This document shows, piece after piece, positions 16,921 to 26,633 of a stretch of DNA of 64,000 nucleotides; positions within the stretch are counted from its first letter, which is position 1, and every line of letters starts with the position of its first letter. Made by a program: the position numbers and the translations under genes. The stretch is from Mycolicibacterium sp. Lineage in GTDB: Bacteria > Actinomycetota > Actinomycetes > Mycobacteriales > Mycobacteriaceae. The notes under the pieces were generated by a model. That model ran no database searches and was not told the DNA's origin. It saw only the letters and a list, made by a program, of their open reading frames with translations. The DNA lies in the NCBI RefSeq assembly GCF_016462545.1, contig NZ_JAEMTA010000005.1, forward strand, positions 61,244 through 125,243, written 5' to 3'.

Positions 16921-17385
16921 TCAGACTGCGCCGGTGAACCCCTGCTGGCGCCACGCCTCGTAGACCACCACCGCAGCGGCATTCGACAGGTTGAGGGAGC
17001 GACGGCCCGCGAGCATCGGGATCCGCACCCGCTCGGTGACGTGCGGGTCGGCGAGCGTCTGCGCATCCAAGCCGGTGGGCTCAGGACCGAACAGCAGGAC
17101 GTCGCCGGGGACGAAGTCGATGTCGCCGTAGAACGATTCGGCGTGGGCGGTGAACGCGAACACCCGCGCGGGCATCACCGACGTCCAGGCCGCGTCCAGA
17201 TCTGCATGCACCGTGACGGAAGCCAGGTCGTGATAATCGAGGCCGGCCCGCCGCAATTTCGGCTCGGTTAGGTCGAATCCGAGCGGTTCCACGAGGTGTA
17301 ATTCGCACCCGGTTGCTGCGACCATCCTGATCGCATTGCCGGTGTTCGGCGCGATGCGCGGCGAGTTGAACATGACCCGAAACAT
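16921..17385 (-). CDS. trmL: tRNA (cytidine/uridine-2'-O-)-methyltransferase, TrmL/SpoU family
   Basis: A 154-residue SPOUT methyltransferase that 2'-O-methylates the wobble base of certain leucine tRNAs, using SAM bound in a trefoil knot. The family motifs are complete: motif 1 PRIAPNTGNAIRM, motif 2 LLFGPEPTGL, and motif 3 RSLNLSNAAAVVVYE. The length is typical of the minimal one-domain TrmL. It starts at ATG 17385; the 254-base gap to the mfp operon shows no other gene. Confidence 0.92.
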   Translation of the reverse strand: MFRVMFNSPRIAPNTGNAIRMVAATGCELHLVEPLGFDLTEPKLRRAGLDYHDLASVTVHADLDAAWTSVMPARVFAFTAHAESFYGDIDFVPGDVLLFGPEPTGLDAQTLADPHVTERVRIPMLAGRRSLNLSNAAAVVVYEAWRQQGFTGAV

Positions 17386-17639
17386 TCGACGATGATCTCA
17401 GTATTGCAACGACATTTGCTCGCATAGCACACGAGTCCGCAACGGCACGGTCACGAACTCTGTCTGTTCAGTAAGAATTGTAGAAACCCCCGCTCATCGC
17501 TGTCATACTCGACAAATTGCCGGGTGGACTGGATCTTCCGGTATCCGCCGATAAGTGGGCGTACTGCTGCAGGAAGCCTTATGAACGTAGCGCTATCAAT
17601 GACATGCCGACGAGTGACCGGTTGCACGGCCGGGGTGCG

Positions 17640-20525
17640 ATGACGGCGTTCGTGGAGCCGCAAACCGTTGCGCCACCGGAATTCTCGGGTGATGCGCCGC
17701 CGCGGGCAAAGCGCCCCTCTCGTTGGTCGATGGCGAATTGGCCCGTTCGCTGGAAAGTCTTCGCAATAGTCCTGGTGCCGTTGCTCTTGGCCGGCGCATT
17801 CGGCGGATTGCGAATCTACTCGGGGTGGAACGAGGCCGGTGATCTCCGGCTGGCAGCCGATCGCGCCGACATGGTCCCCGCCATCGAGAAGTACATGGCG
17901 GCTCTGGACGCCGCCATGTTGGCGAACTCCACCGGAGGCGACGCTCAGGCGTCGTTGAGCGCGTTCGACACCAGCAAGCAGAACCTGCAGCGGCAGCTGT
18001 CGGCCACCGACGTCGTTCCCGACGTCAGCACTGGCGTCACCCGGCTGCTCGACGGTGGTCAGGCGTTGCTCGACAAGGTCACCGCGAACGGCGTCGACCT
18101 GCGGGGCCGCATCACCGCCTACGCGCCGATCCTGCTGACGGCCGAGGACGCCGTCAACGGCTCGGTTCGAGTGGACGACGAGAAGATTCGGGCCGAGACG
18201 CTTGGCCTCAGCCGTGCGATCGGCGCCCGCGGTCAGATGATGATGCAGCAGCTGCTGGTGAATCTCGGCGGCGACATCCCCGAGCCCGAGCTGCGCACGT
18301 CCATGATCACGCTGGCGGGCACCGAACCGTCGACCTTGTTCGGCATGGCCCAGGTGCTCGGCGTCGGCTCGCCGGAAGCCCAGAGGTTGCAAGAAGAGAT
18401 GGTCAAGCGGATGGCCATCATGTCCGATCCCGCCGTGCCGCTGGTTGCCAACCCGGATCTCAGCCAGTCTCTGCAAGCCACCAACGACGTCGCCACGAAG
18501 ATCATCGACTCGACCACCGCCGCGGTCACCTCCGCCGTCGCGGACCAGGCGGCCGCCAAGCGCCAGGAGGCGATCCGCGACTCGGTGATCGTCGGCGTCG
18601 CGATCCTGGTGGCCATCGCTCTGGTGCTGATCGTGGCGCGGTCGCTGGTGCGTCCGTTGCGCACCCTGCGCGACGGCGCCCTGAAGGTCGCCCACGAGGA
18701 CCTCGCGCGGGAGCTCGAGCGCGTGCGGACCGGCGGGCTGCCGGGTCCGGTGCGGCCGCTTCCGGTCACCAGCACCGAAGAGATCGGGCAGGTGGCGCAC
18801 GCCGTAGACGAACTTCACGAACAGGCCGTGTTCCTGGCAAGCGAACAGGCTCGGCTGCAGCTTCAGGTCGGCGATATGTTCGAGACGTTGTCGCGGCGCA
18901 GCCGTTCGCTCGTCGACCAGCAGCTGAGTCTCATCGATCAACTCGAGCGCAACGAAGAGGATCCTCAGCGGCTGGACAGCCTCTTCAAGCTCGATCACCT
19001 GGCCGCGCGCATGCGCCGCAACGGGGCCAACCTTCTGGTGCTCGCCGGCTCCAGAGTGCCTCGCGAGCAGGCCGACCCGGTCCCCGTGGCGTCCTTGATC
19101 GATGCCGCGTCCTCCGAGGTCGAGGATTACGCCAGGGTCGTCACCGCGACAGTCCCGGAGAGCGAGGTGGCCGGTGCCGTCGCAGGCGACCTCGTCCACC
19201 TGTTGGCCGAGTTACTGGACAATGCGCTGCGGTACTCGCCGCCGATTTCCCAGGTGCAGGTATCGGCGGTGCAGACCGGCAACGGCGGGTTGGTCATCGA
19301 GGTCAGCGACCACGGCCTGGGCATGACCGATGCCGACCTGCGGGTCGCAAACACGCGGCTGCAGTCGGGCGGTGAGGTCAACCCGTACACGGCCCGCCAC
19401 ATGGGCCTCTTCGTGGTCGGCAGGCTGGCTGCTCAGCACGGTCTCGTCGTACGGCTTCGCAGTACCGTTGTCGCCGAACCGAATTCGGGCACCACCGCTG
19501 GCGTGTTCATCCCCGCCGAGTCGCTGCTGCACGGTCCCGGCGGACCCGTCTCCGACGTGCCCGACTACCGCGTGCCCAGCTTCGGTCCGCCCGCCGATTA
19601 CGGTATGCCCGCCGATGCCGACCGCGACGTCGCGCCCCAGTACACGGCCGGTGAATATCGTGGCGAATACCAGGACTACGCCGCCGACGTGACGGCCGAG
19701 CCGGAGTACCGCAACGGCCACGCCGACATTCCCGTTTCGCTTCTCCCACAACGCAACCCGGGCGCCAGTGGCATCTCGGACATTCCGTCGGCGCCGATCG
19801 AGGTCGCCGAGCCGGCCGCCGAGCCCGCGGACCAGTGGGCCGAGCAGGACTGGCCGGAGGACGAGCACTGGCCTGCGGACGCGCCGGTGCAGCCCACGGG
19901 CGCCGTCGAACAGACGCGATGGCATCTATCCACCGAGTCCTCGGAACGTCCCGTCCCGACGGACACCTCGTCGTTCTTCGCCGCCAAGGCTCAGTCCGCG
20001 AACAGGCCGCCAGCCGCTTCCAACGGTGTGCACCGTTCCGGCGAGGTCGAAGGATCCACGCCGGCAACCGAACCCGCGGCGACATCGAGCGCCCCCGCTG
20101 GTGGTTCGATCTTCGACTCGATGCTGTCGGAGTGGCTGATCGACGATCCTTTCCAACTCGCCGAGAGCAGTGACCTGGACTGGCAGACCGTGTGGGATCA
20201 CGGCTGGTCGGCGGCGGCCGCAGCCGAGGAAGTCCCGGTGGCGGCGCACACCGAGGAAGGTCTGCCGGTGCGTCAGCCGGGAGCACGTCTGGTGCCCGGC
20301 GCGGCTGACGGCGACAACGGTCACGGCGAACGCAACGGTGGCGCGCACCGCGGGACGGATGCCACCGACCTGCAGGACGAGGCGCACGGCTCCACGTTCG
20401 ACACCGGGCCGATCACGATCCCGCGTGACCCCGAAGCGGTGCGGAGCAGCATCGGCAACCACTTCAGCGGCGTGCACGCGGGCCGTTTGCACGCCCGCGA
20501 CACACGATCGACAGACGAGGACTGA
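17640..20525 (+). CDS. mfpE: Sensor histidine kinase-like membrane protein of the mfp conservon (MfpE, Rv3365c type)
   Basis: A 961-residue membrane protein. The order is TM1 (about 38-58), an extracytoplasmic helical domain resembling nitrate/nitrite-sensor (NIT) domains, TM2 (about 315-337), a HAMP-like linker, an atypical dimerisation helix ([18 protein letters not shown]) and a HATPase domain with N-box LLDNALRYS near 528 and DHGLGM. An acidic, Pro-rich disordered tail of about 330 residues follows. In conservons this protein signals to the roadblock, DUF742 and GTPase proteins encoded next to it. The start chosen is ATG 17640 behind GGGG; ATG 17604 is possible. The signal sensed is unknown. 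Confidence 0.87.
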   Translation: MTAFVEPQTVAPPEFSGDAPPRAKRPSRWSMANWPVRWKVFAIVLVPLLLAGAFGGLRIYSGWNEAGDLRLAADRADMVPAIEKYMAALDAAMLANSTGGDAQASLSAFDTSKQNLQRQLSATDVVPDVSTGVTRLLDGGQALLDKVTANGVDLRGRITAYAPILLTAEDAVNGSVRVDDEKIRAETLGLSRAIGARGQMMMQQLLVNLGGDIPEPELRTSMITLAGTEPSTLFGMAQVLGVGSPEAQRLQEEMVKRMAIMSDPAVPLVANPDLSQSLQATNDVATKIIDSTTAAVTSAVADQAAAKRQEAIRDSVIVGVAILVAIALVLIVARSLVRPLRTLRDGALKVAHEDLARELERVRTGGLPGPVRPLPVTSTEEIGQVAHAVDELHEQAVFLASEQARLQLQVGDMFETLSRRSRSLVDQQLSLIDQLERNEEDPQRLDSLFKLDHLAARMRRNGANLLVLAGSRVPREQADPVPVASLIDAASSEVEDYARVVTATVPESEVAGAVAGDLVHLLAELLDNALRYSPPISQVQVSAVQTGNGGLVIEVSDHGLGMTDADLRVANTRLQSGGEVNPYTARHMGLFVVGRLAAQHGLVVRLRSTVVAEPNSGTTAGVFIPAESLLHGPGGPVSDVPDYRVPSFGPPADYGMPADADRDVAPQYTAGEYRGEYQDYAADVTAEPEYRNGHADIPVSLLPQRNPGASGISDIPSAPIEVAEPAAEPADQWAEQDWPEDEHWPADAPVQPTGAVEQTRWHLSTESSERPVPTDTSSFFAAKAQSANRPPAASNGVHRSGEVEGSTPATEPAATSSAPAGGSIFDSMLSEWLIDDPFQLAESSDLDWQTVWDHGWSAAAAAEEVPVAAHTEEGLPVRQPGARLVPGAADGDNGHGERNGGAHRGTDATDLQDEAHGSTFDTGPITIPRDPEAVRSSIGNHFSGVHAGRLHARDTRSTDED

Positions 20526-20532
20526 TCTGAGC

Positions 20533-20940
20533 ATGACCCGTCCCACCCAGCGCGATTCGCTCGACTGGCTGGTGTCCAAGTTCGCCTACGAGGTGACCGG
20601 CGTCTCGCACGCGATCCTGGTGTCAGCCGACGGGCTGCTGATGGCCTCCAGCGAGCACATGCCCGTCGAGCGGGCCGACCAGTTGGCCGCGGTGACCTCC
20701 GGGCTCGCCAGCCTGTCGACCGGCGCCGCGCAACTGTTCGACGGCGGCTACGTCCTGCAGTCCGTCGTGGAGATGGAAAACGGCTACCTGCTGCTGATGC
20801 GCGTCGGCGACGGATCGAATCTCGCGACGCTGGCGACCCGGTCGTGTGACATCGGTCAGATCGGCTACGAGATGGCAATCCTGGTCGAACGCGTCGGCAC
20901 GGTCATCCAATCCGGTCGCCGCACCGCCCAGCACTCGTGA
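20533..20940 (+). CDS. mfpD: Roadblock/LC7 domain protein of the mfp conservon
   Basis: A 135-residue roadblock/LC7 protein. The fold motifs [22 protein letters not shown] and [15 protein letters not shown] are typical, and the family regulates small Ras-like GTPases, often as a dimer acting as GTPase-activating or scaffold protein. It is the second gene of the five-gene unit, 7 bases after mfpE and 6 bases before the DUF742 gene. Coupling to MfpB is inference from the conserved gene order and known family roles. Confidence 0.88.
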   Translation: MTRPTQRDSLDWLVSKFAYEVTGVSHAILVSADGLLMASSEHMPVERADQLAAVTSGLASLSTGAAQLFDGGYVLQSVVEMENGYLLLMRVGDGSNLATLATRSCDIGQIGYEMAILVERVGTVIQSGRRTAQHS

Positions 20941-20946
20941 GCGACC

Positions 20947-21336
20947 GTGGACTTTCCGCCGCACGACGCCTGGGAGCCCAGCGAACCGCTCGCTGAGGTC
21001 AGCCTCGTTCGGCCCTACACACTGACCGCCGGGCGCACCGCGTCGCGCGTCGACCTCCCCCTGGAGGCCCCGATCCGGACGTTGCAGTACGCACCGGCGC
21101 CGCGGTGGCCCGGCAGCGACGTGCGCGCCAGAATTCTCAGCCTCGGTACGGCGAGTCCCTCCGTGGCGGAGATCGCCGCTCGTCTAGCGTTGCCGCTCGG
21201 TGTTGCGCGTGTGTTGATCGGCGATCTCGTGATGCAGGGTTATCTTCGAGTGGACGCCACCTTGAGCGAGTCGGCAAGCACCGACGAACGACGTGAACTG
21301 ATAGGAAGGACCCTGCGTGGCCTACGGGCACTCTGA
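20947..21336 (+). CDS. mfpC: DUF742 family protein of the mfp conservon
   Basis: A 129-residue DUF742 protein with the hallmark N-terminal VSLVRPYTLTAGRT and a C-terminal winged-helix-like part (SVAEIAARLALPLGVARVLIGDLVMQGYLRV). DUF742 proteins always occur in conservons between the roadblock and GTPase genes. The biochemical role is not known; the helix-turn-helix-like half may be a protein-interaction module. The start is GTG 20947, and the 3' end overlaps mfpB by 20 bases, implying translational coupling. Confidence 0.88.
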   Translation: MDFPPHDAWEPSEPLAEVSLVRPYTLTAGRTASRVDLPLEAPIRTLQYAPAPRWPGSDVRARILSLGTASPSVAEIAARLALPLGVARVLIGDLVMQGYLRVDATLSESASTDERRELIGRTLRGLRAL

Positions 21337-21964
21337 GGGGCGGGCCGAGCGCCCTGCCGAGACAGGGTCCCCGCGCGGGCGCTCATCCGACACAGGGTCT
21401 TCGCGCAAGCGCTCATCTTCGACGAAGATCGTCATCTCCGGCGGTTTCGGCGCAGGCAAGACGACGTTCGTGGGTGCCGTGTCGGAGATCATGCCGCTGC
21501 GCACCGAGGCCATCGTGACCAACGCCTCGCACGGTGTCGACGGCCTCGATGCCACGCCGATGAAGAACACCACCACGGTGGCGATGGACTTCGGCCGCAT
21601 CACCCTGGCCGAGGATCTGGTGCTCTACCTGTTCGGTACGCCCGGGCAGCGCAGATTCTGGTTCATGTGGGATGACCTGGTCCGCGGCGCGATCGGCGCG
21701 ATCATCCTCGTCGACGTTCGCAGGCTGCAGGACAGCTTCGCGGCGGTCGACTTCTTCGAGGCGCGCCGGTTGCCCTTCCTCATTGCCGTCAACCAGTTCG
21801 ACGACGGGCCGAAGTACCCGGCCGACGCGGTGCGCAAGGCGTTGGCGCTGCGCGATCACATTCCCGTCGTCAACGTCGACGCGCGCGACCGCCACTCGGC
21901 GCGGGCAGCGCTGATCGCCGTCACCGAGTACGCGCTGATGAACCTCAGCTCGCTGCCTGGCTGA
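21317..21964 (+). CDS. mfpB: Small Ras-like GTPase of the mfp conservon (MfpB)
   Basis: A 215-residue small GTPase. The P-loop is GGFGAGKTT (42-50), G3 is GTPGQ near 107-111, and G4 is NQFD. From work on M. smegmatis, MfpB modulates the gyrase-protecting effect of MfpA in its GTP form. The N-terminal extension (about residues 14-35) holds a 10-residue in-frame duplication (TGSPRGRSSD, then TGSSRKRSSS) made by a 30-base tandem repeat. The GTG start has AGGAAGGA upstream and lies inside the DUF742 gene. The stop is 2 bases before mfpA. Confidence 0.92.
   Translation: MAYGHSEGRAERPAETGSPRGRSSDTGSSRKRSSSTKIVISGGFGAGKTTFVGAVSEIMPLRTEAIVTNASHGVDGLDATPMKNTTTVAMDFGRITLAEDLVLYLFGTPGQRRFWFMWDDLVRGAIGAIILVDVRRLQDSFAAVDFFEARRLPFLIAVNQFDDGPKYPADAVRKALALRDHIPVVNVDARDRHSARAALIAVTEYALMNLSSLPG
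21362..21421 (+). repeat. 30-base tandem duplication in the 5' end of mfpB
   Basis: Two adjacent 30-base units (21362-21391 and 21392-21421) share ACAGGGTC, CGCGC and GCGCTCATC blocks and differ at several positions. The repeat keeps the reading frame. Confidence 0.75.
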
Positions 21965-21966
21965 CG

Positions 21967-22530
21967 GTGAGCGACTTCGACCAGGAATGGGTCGACCGTG
22001 AGTTCACCGGTCATGACTTCCGCGATGACGATCTGAGTCGGCTGCGCACCGAACGCGTCGTGTTCACCGAATGTGACTTCAGCGGTGTCGATCTGATCGA
22101 GTCCGAGCATCAGGGCTCAGCCTTCCGAAACTGCACCTTCCGGCGGACATCCTTGATGCACAGCGTGTTTCGTCATTGCACTCTGCTCGGATCGGTGTTC
22201 ACCGAATGCCGGCTGCGGCCCGTCACGATGGTGGAAGTCGATCTCACGCTCGCGGTGCTCGGCGGCTGCGATCTCCGCGGAATCGATCTCTCGGATTGCC
22301 GGCTGCGCGAAGCCAGCCTGGTCGAGACGGACCTGCGCAAGGCAGTGTTGCGCCGGGCCGACCTGCGCGGTGCTCGGACACAGAACGTCCGCCTCGACGA
22401 GGCCGATCTGCGCGGTGCGCTCACCGACCCGACGTTCTGGACGACGGCGAAGGTCCGCGGTGCCAAGATCGACGTCAATCAGGCGCTCGCCTACGCCGCG
22501 GCGCACGGGTTGGACGTCCACGGCGAGTAA
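21967..22530 (+). CDS. mfpA: MfpA pentapeptide-repeat protein, DNA-mimic protector of gyrase
   Basis: A 187-residue pentapeptide-repeat protein forming a right-handed beta-helix shaped and charged like B-DNA. It binds DNA gyrase and gives low-level fluoroquinolone resistance. The A(D/N)LXX-type repeats run from about residue 15 to 155 (VVFTECDFSGVDLIE, CDLRGIDLSDCRLREASL, VLRRADLRGAR). The C-terminal TFWTTAKVRGAKIDVNQALAYAAAHGL is the usual dimerisation end. It starts at GTG 21967, two bases after mfpB, and is the last gene of the conservon. The identity is clear from comparison with Rv3361c. Confidence 0.96.
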   Translation: MSDFDQEWVDREFTGHDFRDDDLSRLRTERVVFTECDFSGVDLIESEHQGSAFRNCTFRRTSLMHSVFRHCTLLGSVFTECRLRPVTMVEVDLTLAVLGGCDLRGIDLSDCRLREASLVETDLRKAVLRRADLRGARTQNVRLDEADLRGALTDPTFWTTAKVRGAKIDVNQALAYAAAHGLDVHGE

Positions 22531-22557
22531 CCCCGCTCGGCGGAGAAAGAGGACGGC

Positions 22558-25197
22558 CTAGCCGCCTTTGAGTCGAATCTTGAAGCGCACGAAGCTCAGA
22601 TAGCCGATGCAGATCGCCCCTTGGAAGCCCATGTTCGTCCACCACGTGGCCGCGGTGTGCTTCCAATGCGAGTCCTGCGGTGTCAGCGGCCCCGGTACCA
22701 GTCGGAGCAGGTCGATCGTCGACGCCGTCGAGGCGAAGCCCCACCGGGCCGGTGTCACCCACGACATCTGATCGAGCACGATGCGACCGGTCACGGGGAT
22801 CATGCCGCCCTGGAACACCAGCTGCGACATGATCGCGATCACCAGCAGCGGCATGATCTGCTCGCTCGTCTTGGCCAGCGCAGAGAGGGCCAGGCCGACC
22901 ATGGCTGCGCCGACGCAACACGCCGCGACGTCGACGTACAACTCGAGGGACCGGTTGGGTATCACCGCGCCGCTCTCGACCGCGCCCGCGCCCCATCCCT
23001 TGCCAATGATGTTGATGGCGACCACGACTGCGGACTGCAACAGCGCGAAGCCTGCGAAGACGAACACCTTCGCGAACATGTATGCCGTCGTGGACAAGCC
23101 GACCGCCTGCTCACGCAGGAAGATCGCCCGCTCGCCGATGAGCGCCCGAATCGTCAGCGCGGTCCCCATGAAGATGGCGCCCACGTTGAGCAGCACGAGA
23201 ATCTGCCCCGGCTCGTTCGGTGCTTCGCCACCCTCCAGAGCGGTCTTCGGTACGCCGAAGCCGACGGTCCCGGGCACCGACAGGGACAGCGCCCCCATGA
23301 TGAACGGCAGGAACGCCAGGAACAGGAAATAGCCGCGATCCGAGATGATCAGCCGCATCTGGCGGCGAGCGATCGTCGAGAACTGCTTGGGCACGCTGGT
23401 GCGCGTGGGCGAGCCCAGATCCTGGGGAGCCTGGGTGGCAGGTGGCGGCGGTGGGGGACCGTGGCGCTCGAGATAGTGGCGCTTGGCGGCCTCGGGATCG
23501 TTCGCGACGGTGCTGAAGATGTCGGCCCAGTTGGTGGTGCCGAGTTCGGCACCGATCTGGCTGGGCGACCCGCAGAACGCGGTCTTGCCACCCGGGGCCA
23601 ACAGCAGCACCTGATCGCAGACGTCGAGGTAGGTCAGCGAGTGCGTCACGACCAGCACGACGCGGCCCGCGTCGGCCAGCTGGCGCAGCATGGTCATCAC
23701 CTGGCGGTCCAGCGCCGGGTCCAGACCCGAGGTGGGTTCGTCGAGGATCAGCAGCGACGGGCCGGTCAGGAGTTCGAGCGCGACGGAGGCGCGTTTGCGC
23801 TGGCCGCCCGAGAGCTTGTCGACGCGGGTGTCGAGATGCTTGGTCATCTCGAGCTCTTCGAGGACCTCGTTGACGACCTGTTCGCGGTCGGCCTTGTTGG
23901 TGTCGGGAGGCAACCGCAGTTCGGCGGCGTACATCAGGGCTTGGCGCACGGTGAGCTCGCCGTGCACGACGTCGTCCTGCGGCACCATCCCGATCCGGGA
24001 GCGCAGCGAGGCGTACTCGGCGTGGACGTCGTGTCCCTCGAACGCCACCCGGCCGGTCGTGGGATGGGTGTAGCCCGCAACGAGACGGGCGAACGTCGAC
24101 TTGCCCGCGCCCGACGGGCCGATGACGGCGGTCAAGGTGCCGGGACGCGCGGTCAACGAAATGTTGTCCAGCAGCGTCTTGTTGCCCTCGATGGTCCACG
24201 TGACGCCGTAGACGTCCAGGCCACCCGTGCGGGTCGCAACGTCGCTCTCGTTGCGGCGGGCGAGGGTGCCCCCGCCGAACACCAGGTCGATGTTGCCGAT
24301 GGTGACCACGTCGCCGTCGTGCAGCGTCGCGGACTCGACCCGCTGGCCGTTGACGAACGTGCCGTTGATGCTTCGGTTGTCGACGATCTGCGTGCCGCCG
24401 GCACCGGGCACCAACGTGGCGTGATGACGCGATGCCAGCACGTCGGGGATGACGATGTCGTTGTCGGTCGCGCGGCCGATCTTGACGCCGCCGGCGGGCA
24501 CGTCCGGTGTCCTGCCCGGCCGCAGGATCTTGAGCATGCTGGTCGCGAGGTTGCCGTCGCTCGAGCGGGGTGCCGCCGCCGGACCCATCTGGGTGGCGCT
24601 CGGATCGAGGTTGGTGCTCGATATGGACTGCGAAATGGGTTGCGGTGCGCTGGGTGAGCGGTATCCCTGCGGCGCACCGGTGGGGGCCGGCGAGGGGCCC
24701 GACGGATACATCGGCTGCGGCCTGGACGTGGGCTGCTGGGGAGCCGGCGGATACGTCGGCTGAGCCCGCGGTGGCGGGGGCTGCGTACGCGGGTAGCCGG
24801 TTGGCGGTGCCTGGCTGGGCCAGGACGCACTCTGGCGTTGGGCAATCGGCACCTGGGCGGTCTGCGGCGGTGAGCCTGCCGAACCCTGGTGTCTGCCTAC
24901 CTCGAAGGTCAGCCGAGGGCCGTCCGGGTTGCCGACGTTGACGCCCATGCCGTCGACGATCTCGGCCATGGGGACGCGTTGGCCGTTGACGTACAGCCCG
25001 TTGAGGCTGCCGTTGTCGATGGCCATCCAGCGTCCCTGATCGAAGCGCAGCAGCAGATGTGCCCGCGAGATCAAGGGGTGGGCGATACGGACGTCGGCCC
25101 GCAGATCACGCCCGACAACGACGTCGTTGCCAGGCGAGAACGTGCGGGGGGATCCGTCGTACCGAACGGTCAGCGCGGGTGGGGCAGATCGCGTCAT
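22558..25197 (-). CDS. FHA-domain ABC transporter, fused ATPase and permease (Rv1747 type)
   Basis: An 879-residue half-ABC exporter with two phosphothreonine-binding FHA domains. FHA1 is near 20-90 (GRDLRADVRI, SRAHLLL, NGSLNGLYVNG) and FHA2 near 225-300 (GRATDNDIVI, SRHHATL, NRSINGTFVNG), with a Pro/Gln-rich linker between. The ATPase has Walker A GPSGAGKST near 360, signature LSGGQRKR, Walker B LLILDEPTSGLD and VTHS. An ABC-2 type membrane domain of six helices fills the C-terminus. In M. tuberculosis the Rv1747 transporter is phosphorylated by neighbouring PknF and exports a cell-envelope lipid component; no kinase gene lies here. The start ATG 25197 begins just before FHA1. Confidence 0.92.
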   Translation of the reverse strand: MTRSAPPALTVRYDGSPRTFSPGNDVVVGRDLRADVRIAHPLISRAHLLLRFDQGRWMAIDNGSLNGLYVNGQRVPMAEIVDGMGVNVGNPDGPRLTFEVGRHQGSAGSPPQTAQVPIAQRQSASWPSQAPPTGYPRTQPPPPRAQPTYPPAPQQPTSRPQPMYPSGPSPAPTGAPQGYRSPSAPQPISQSISSTNLDPSATQMGPAAAPRSSDGNLATSMLKILRPGRTPDVPAGGVKIGRATDNDIVIPDVLASRHHATLVPGAGGTQIVDNRSINGTFVNGQRVESATLHDGDVVTIGNIDLVFGGGTLARRNESDVATRTGGLDVYGVTWTIEGNKTLLDNISLTARPGTLTAVIGPSGAGKSTFARLVAGYTHPTTGRVAFEGHDVHAEYASLRSRIGMVPQDDVVHGELTVRQALMYAAELRLPPDTNKADREQVVNEVLEELEMTKHLDTRVDKLSGGQRKRASVALELLTGPSLLILDEPTSGLDPALDRQVMTMLRQLADAGRVVLVVTHSLTYLDVCDQVLLLAPGGKTAFCGSPSQIGAELGTTNWADIFSTVANDPEAAKRHYLERHGPPPPPPATQAPQDLGSPTRTSVPKQFSTIARRQMRLIISDRGYFLFLAFLPFIMGALSLSVPGTVGFGVPKTALEGGEAPNEPGQILVLLNVGAIFMGTALTIRALIGERAIFLREQAVGLSTTAYMFAKVFVFAGFALLQSAVVVAINIIGKGWGAGAVESGAVIPNRSLELYVDVAACCVGAAMVGLALSALAKTSEQIMPLLVIAIMSQLVFQGGMIPVTGRIVLDQMSWVTPARWGFASTASTIDLLRLVPGPLTPQDSHWKHTAATWWTNMGFQGAICIGYLSFVRFKIRLKGG

Positions 25198-25456
25198 CGG
25201 GACCAACTCTATCGGTATGGGTGCGGCTCGCAGCGCTGCGCCGGACCTTGAATCCACGAATGCGGTCCGGATGGGGGAGTTGCACGAGTTCAAGCCGCGT
25301 CATGGCATTGCACGGCAAACAATGATTCAGCGTGAGCGCGGCGCGGTGAAGGATTGCACAGCGCGGGTGTCGAGTCAGGTTTCGGACAGTTAACGATTCG
25401 ATACTCAAATGGACGTTTTCCTAGGACTTACCACGGAATCGTGGTGTCGTTGGACG

Positions 25457-25975
25457 ATGTTGGCGAAGAGAACGTCTCACTTGCGACCCCGCCATTGCAT
25501 CCGCAGGCGCGTTGCCGCACTGCTCGTCGGCGGGGCGATGGTTCCGCTCATGGCTATGTCGTCAACTTTGCCCGATGCTACGGCCAAGCCGCTCACCGTT
25601 CCGACGGACAGTCAGGGCTACCTCAACTCACCGGCGAGGTGCGCCCCTCAGCAGACCGCTGTCGTGGTGGGTCGTACTGCGCTGTCCCTCGTCGCCATCT
25701 GCACCGACGGTCGCGGGCACTACGAGTACCGCGGACTCCGGCTGAGCGACCGTGCGGTCCTCGTGTTGCCCGCCAAATCACTCGACAATGGTTGCTTCGG
25801 CGCCCATACCGACGCGGTCGACTACACCGTCTCGGATCGCAAGCTTCTCCTGACCTCGGGCCTGCGCGTGTTACGCGACGAGAACATGATCGAGTTCAGG
25901 GACTACCGCGCACAGGCGCAGGGACCCAGCGAGGCAACCATCACGAAGCAGGCGGCGAACCAGCAGTTCGGGTGA
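25457..25975 (+). CDS. Secreted protein of unknown function, paralogue of the next gene
   Basis: A 172-residue protein with a basic N-terminus and hydrophobic segment (VAALLVGGAMVPLMAMSS) that forms a signal peptide. The mature domain carries the pattern GYLNSPARCAP ... LVAICTDGRGHYEYRGLRLSD ... DAVDYTVSDRKLLLTSG, repeated almost motif for motif in the next gene. Two conserved cysteines (ARC and AIC) could form a disulfide. The start is uncertain: ATG 25457 is chosen, and ATG 25409 is possible. The 259-base gap upstream is shared with the divergent FHA-ABC gene. No known fold was recognised. Confidence 0.7.
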   Translation: MLAKRTSHLRPRHCIRRRVAALLVGGAMVPLMAMSSTLPDATAKPLTVPTDSQGYLNSPARCAPQQTAVVVGRTALSLVAICTDGRGHYEYRGLRLSDRAVLVLPAKSLDNGCFGAHTDAVDYTVSDRKLLLTSGLRVLRDENMIEFRDYRAQAQGPSEATITKQAANQQFG

Positions 25976-26066
25976 GCACGCGACGCGCCTTCGTCGTGCG
26001 GCCCTAACGTTTCCCTCCGGTGCAACGATGGGAAGGGTGAAGCAGGCCGAGCGGAGGGACGTGTTC

Positions 26067-26633
26067 GTGAACGATGGGTGGTCGCGCATGCGAAGGATCG
26101 CAGCGGCAGCGCTCGGGACGTTCGCCGTCACGGTCGTCGCACCCCTGGCGATGAGCGACGCGGCCCCACCCGCGACCGACGAGCGCGGGTTCATCGACTC
26201 CACCGCGCGGTGCGCCGCGCCCAGCAACGCCGTCGCCTACGGCTACACATCGAGTTCCCGCGTCGCGATCTGCAAGGACGACAGCTCGGGGCAGTACCAG
26301 TACCGGGGCGTCCGGGTCAGCGACGGCGCGCGGCTCATCCTGGCGGCCTCGTCGACGGACCGCGGCTACGTCGCCGAGAACGACGGGATCACCTATACGG
26401 TCACGGCGAATGCGCTCGTCATCAGCAGCGGTGGCCAGCAGATCCGCAGTGAGGCGATGGTCGACTTCCACGGCTCCGCCCCAGGTTCCACGTCGTCATC
26501 GGGCACGTCGTCGGGCACGTCGTCGGGCACGTCGACGACGCCTCGGACGACGCAGCCGAGTGCGGCGCCCGAGACGGTGACGCCGACGACGCCACTGCCG
26601 CCACCCCTACCCGCGGAGGTCGGACACGGCTGA
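26067..26633 (+). CDS. Secreted protein of unknown function with Ser/Gly/Thr/Pro-rich tail
   Basis: A 188-residue exported protein and paralogue of the preceding gene. After a signal peptide ending near DAA-PPA, the domain repeats the same order: GFIDSTARCAAP, RVAICKDDSSGQYQYRGVRVSDGARLIL, ITYTVTANALVISSGG, again with ARC and AIC cysteines. It then adds a disordered tail with SGTS repeats and a Thr/Pro stretch not found in the first copy. GTG 26067 is preferred because GGAGGG lies 8 bases upstream; GTG 26061 and ATG 26028 are alternatives. The 3' end overlaps the convergent oxidoreductase by 27 bases. Confidence 0.72.
   Translation: MNDGWSRMRRIAAAALGTFAVTVVAPLAMSDAAPPATDERGFIDSTARCAAPSNAVAYGYTSSSRVAICKDDSSGQYQYRGVRVSDGARLILAASSTDRGYVAENDGITYTVTANALVISSGGQQIRSEAMVDFHGSAPGSTSSSGTSSGTSSGTSTTPRTTQPSAAPETVTPTTPLPPPLPAEVGHG
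26501..26536 (+). repeat. 12-base tandem repeats (three units) encoding SGTS
   Basis: Three units of GGGCACGTCGTC, the last ending GAC, code for Gly-Thr-Ser-Ser repeats in the tail of the secreted protein. Slippage here would change tail length in frame. Confidence 0.85.
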
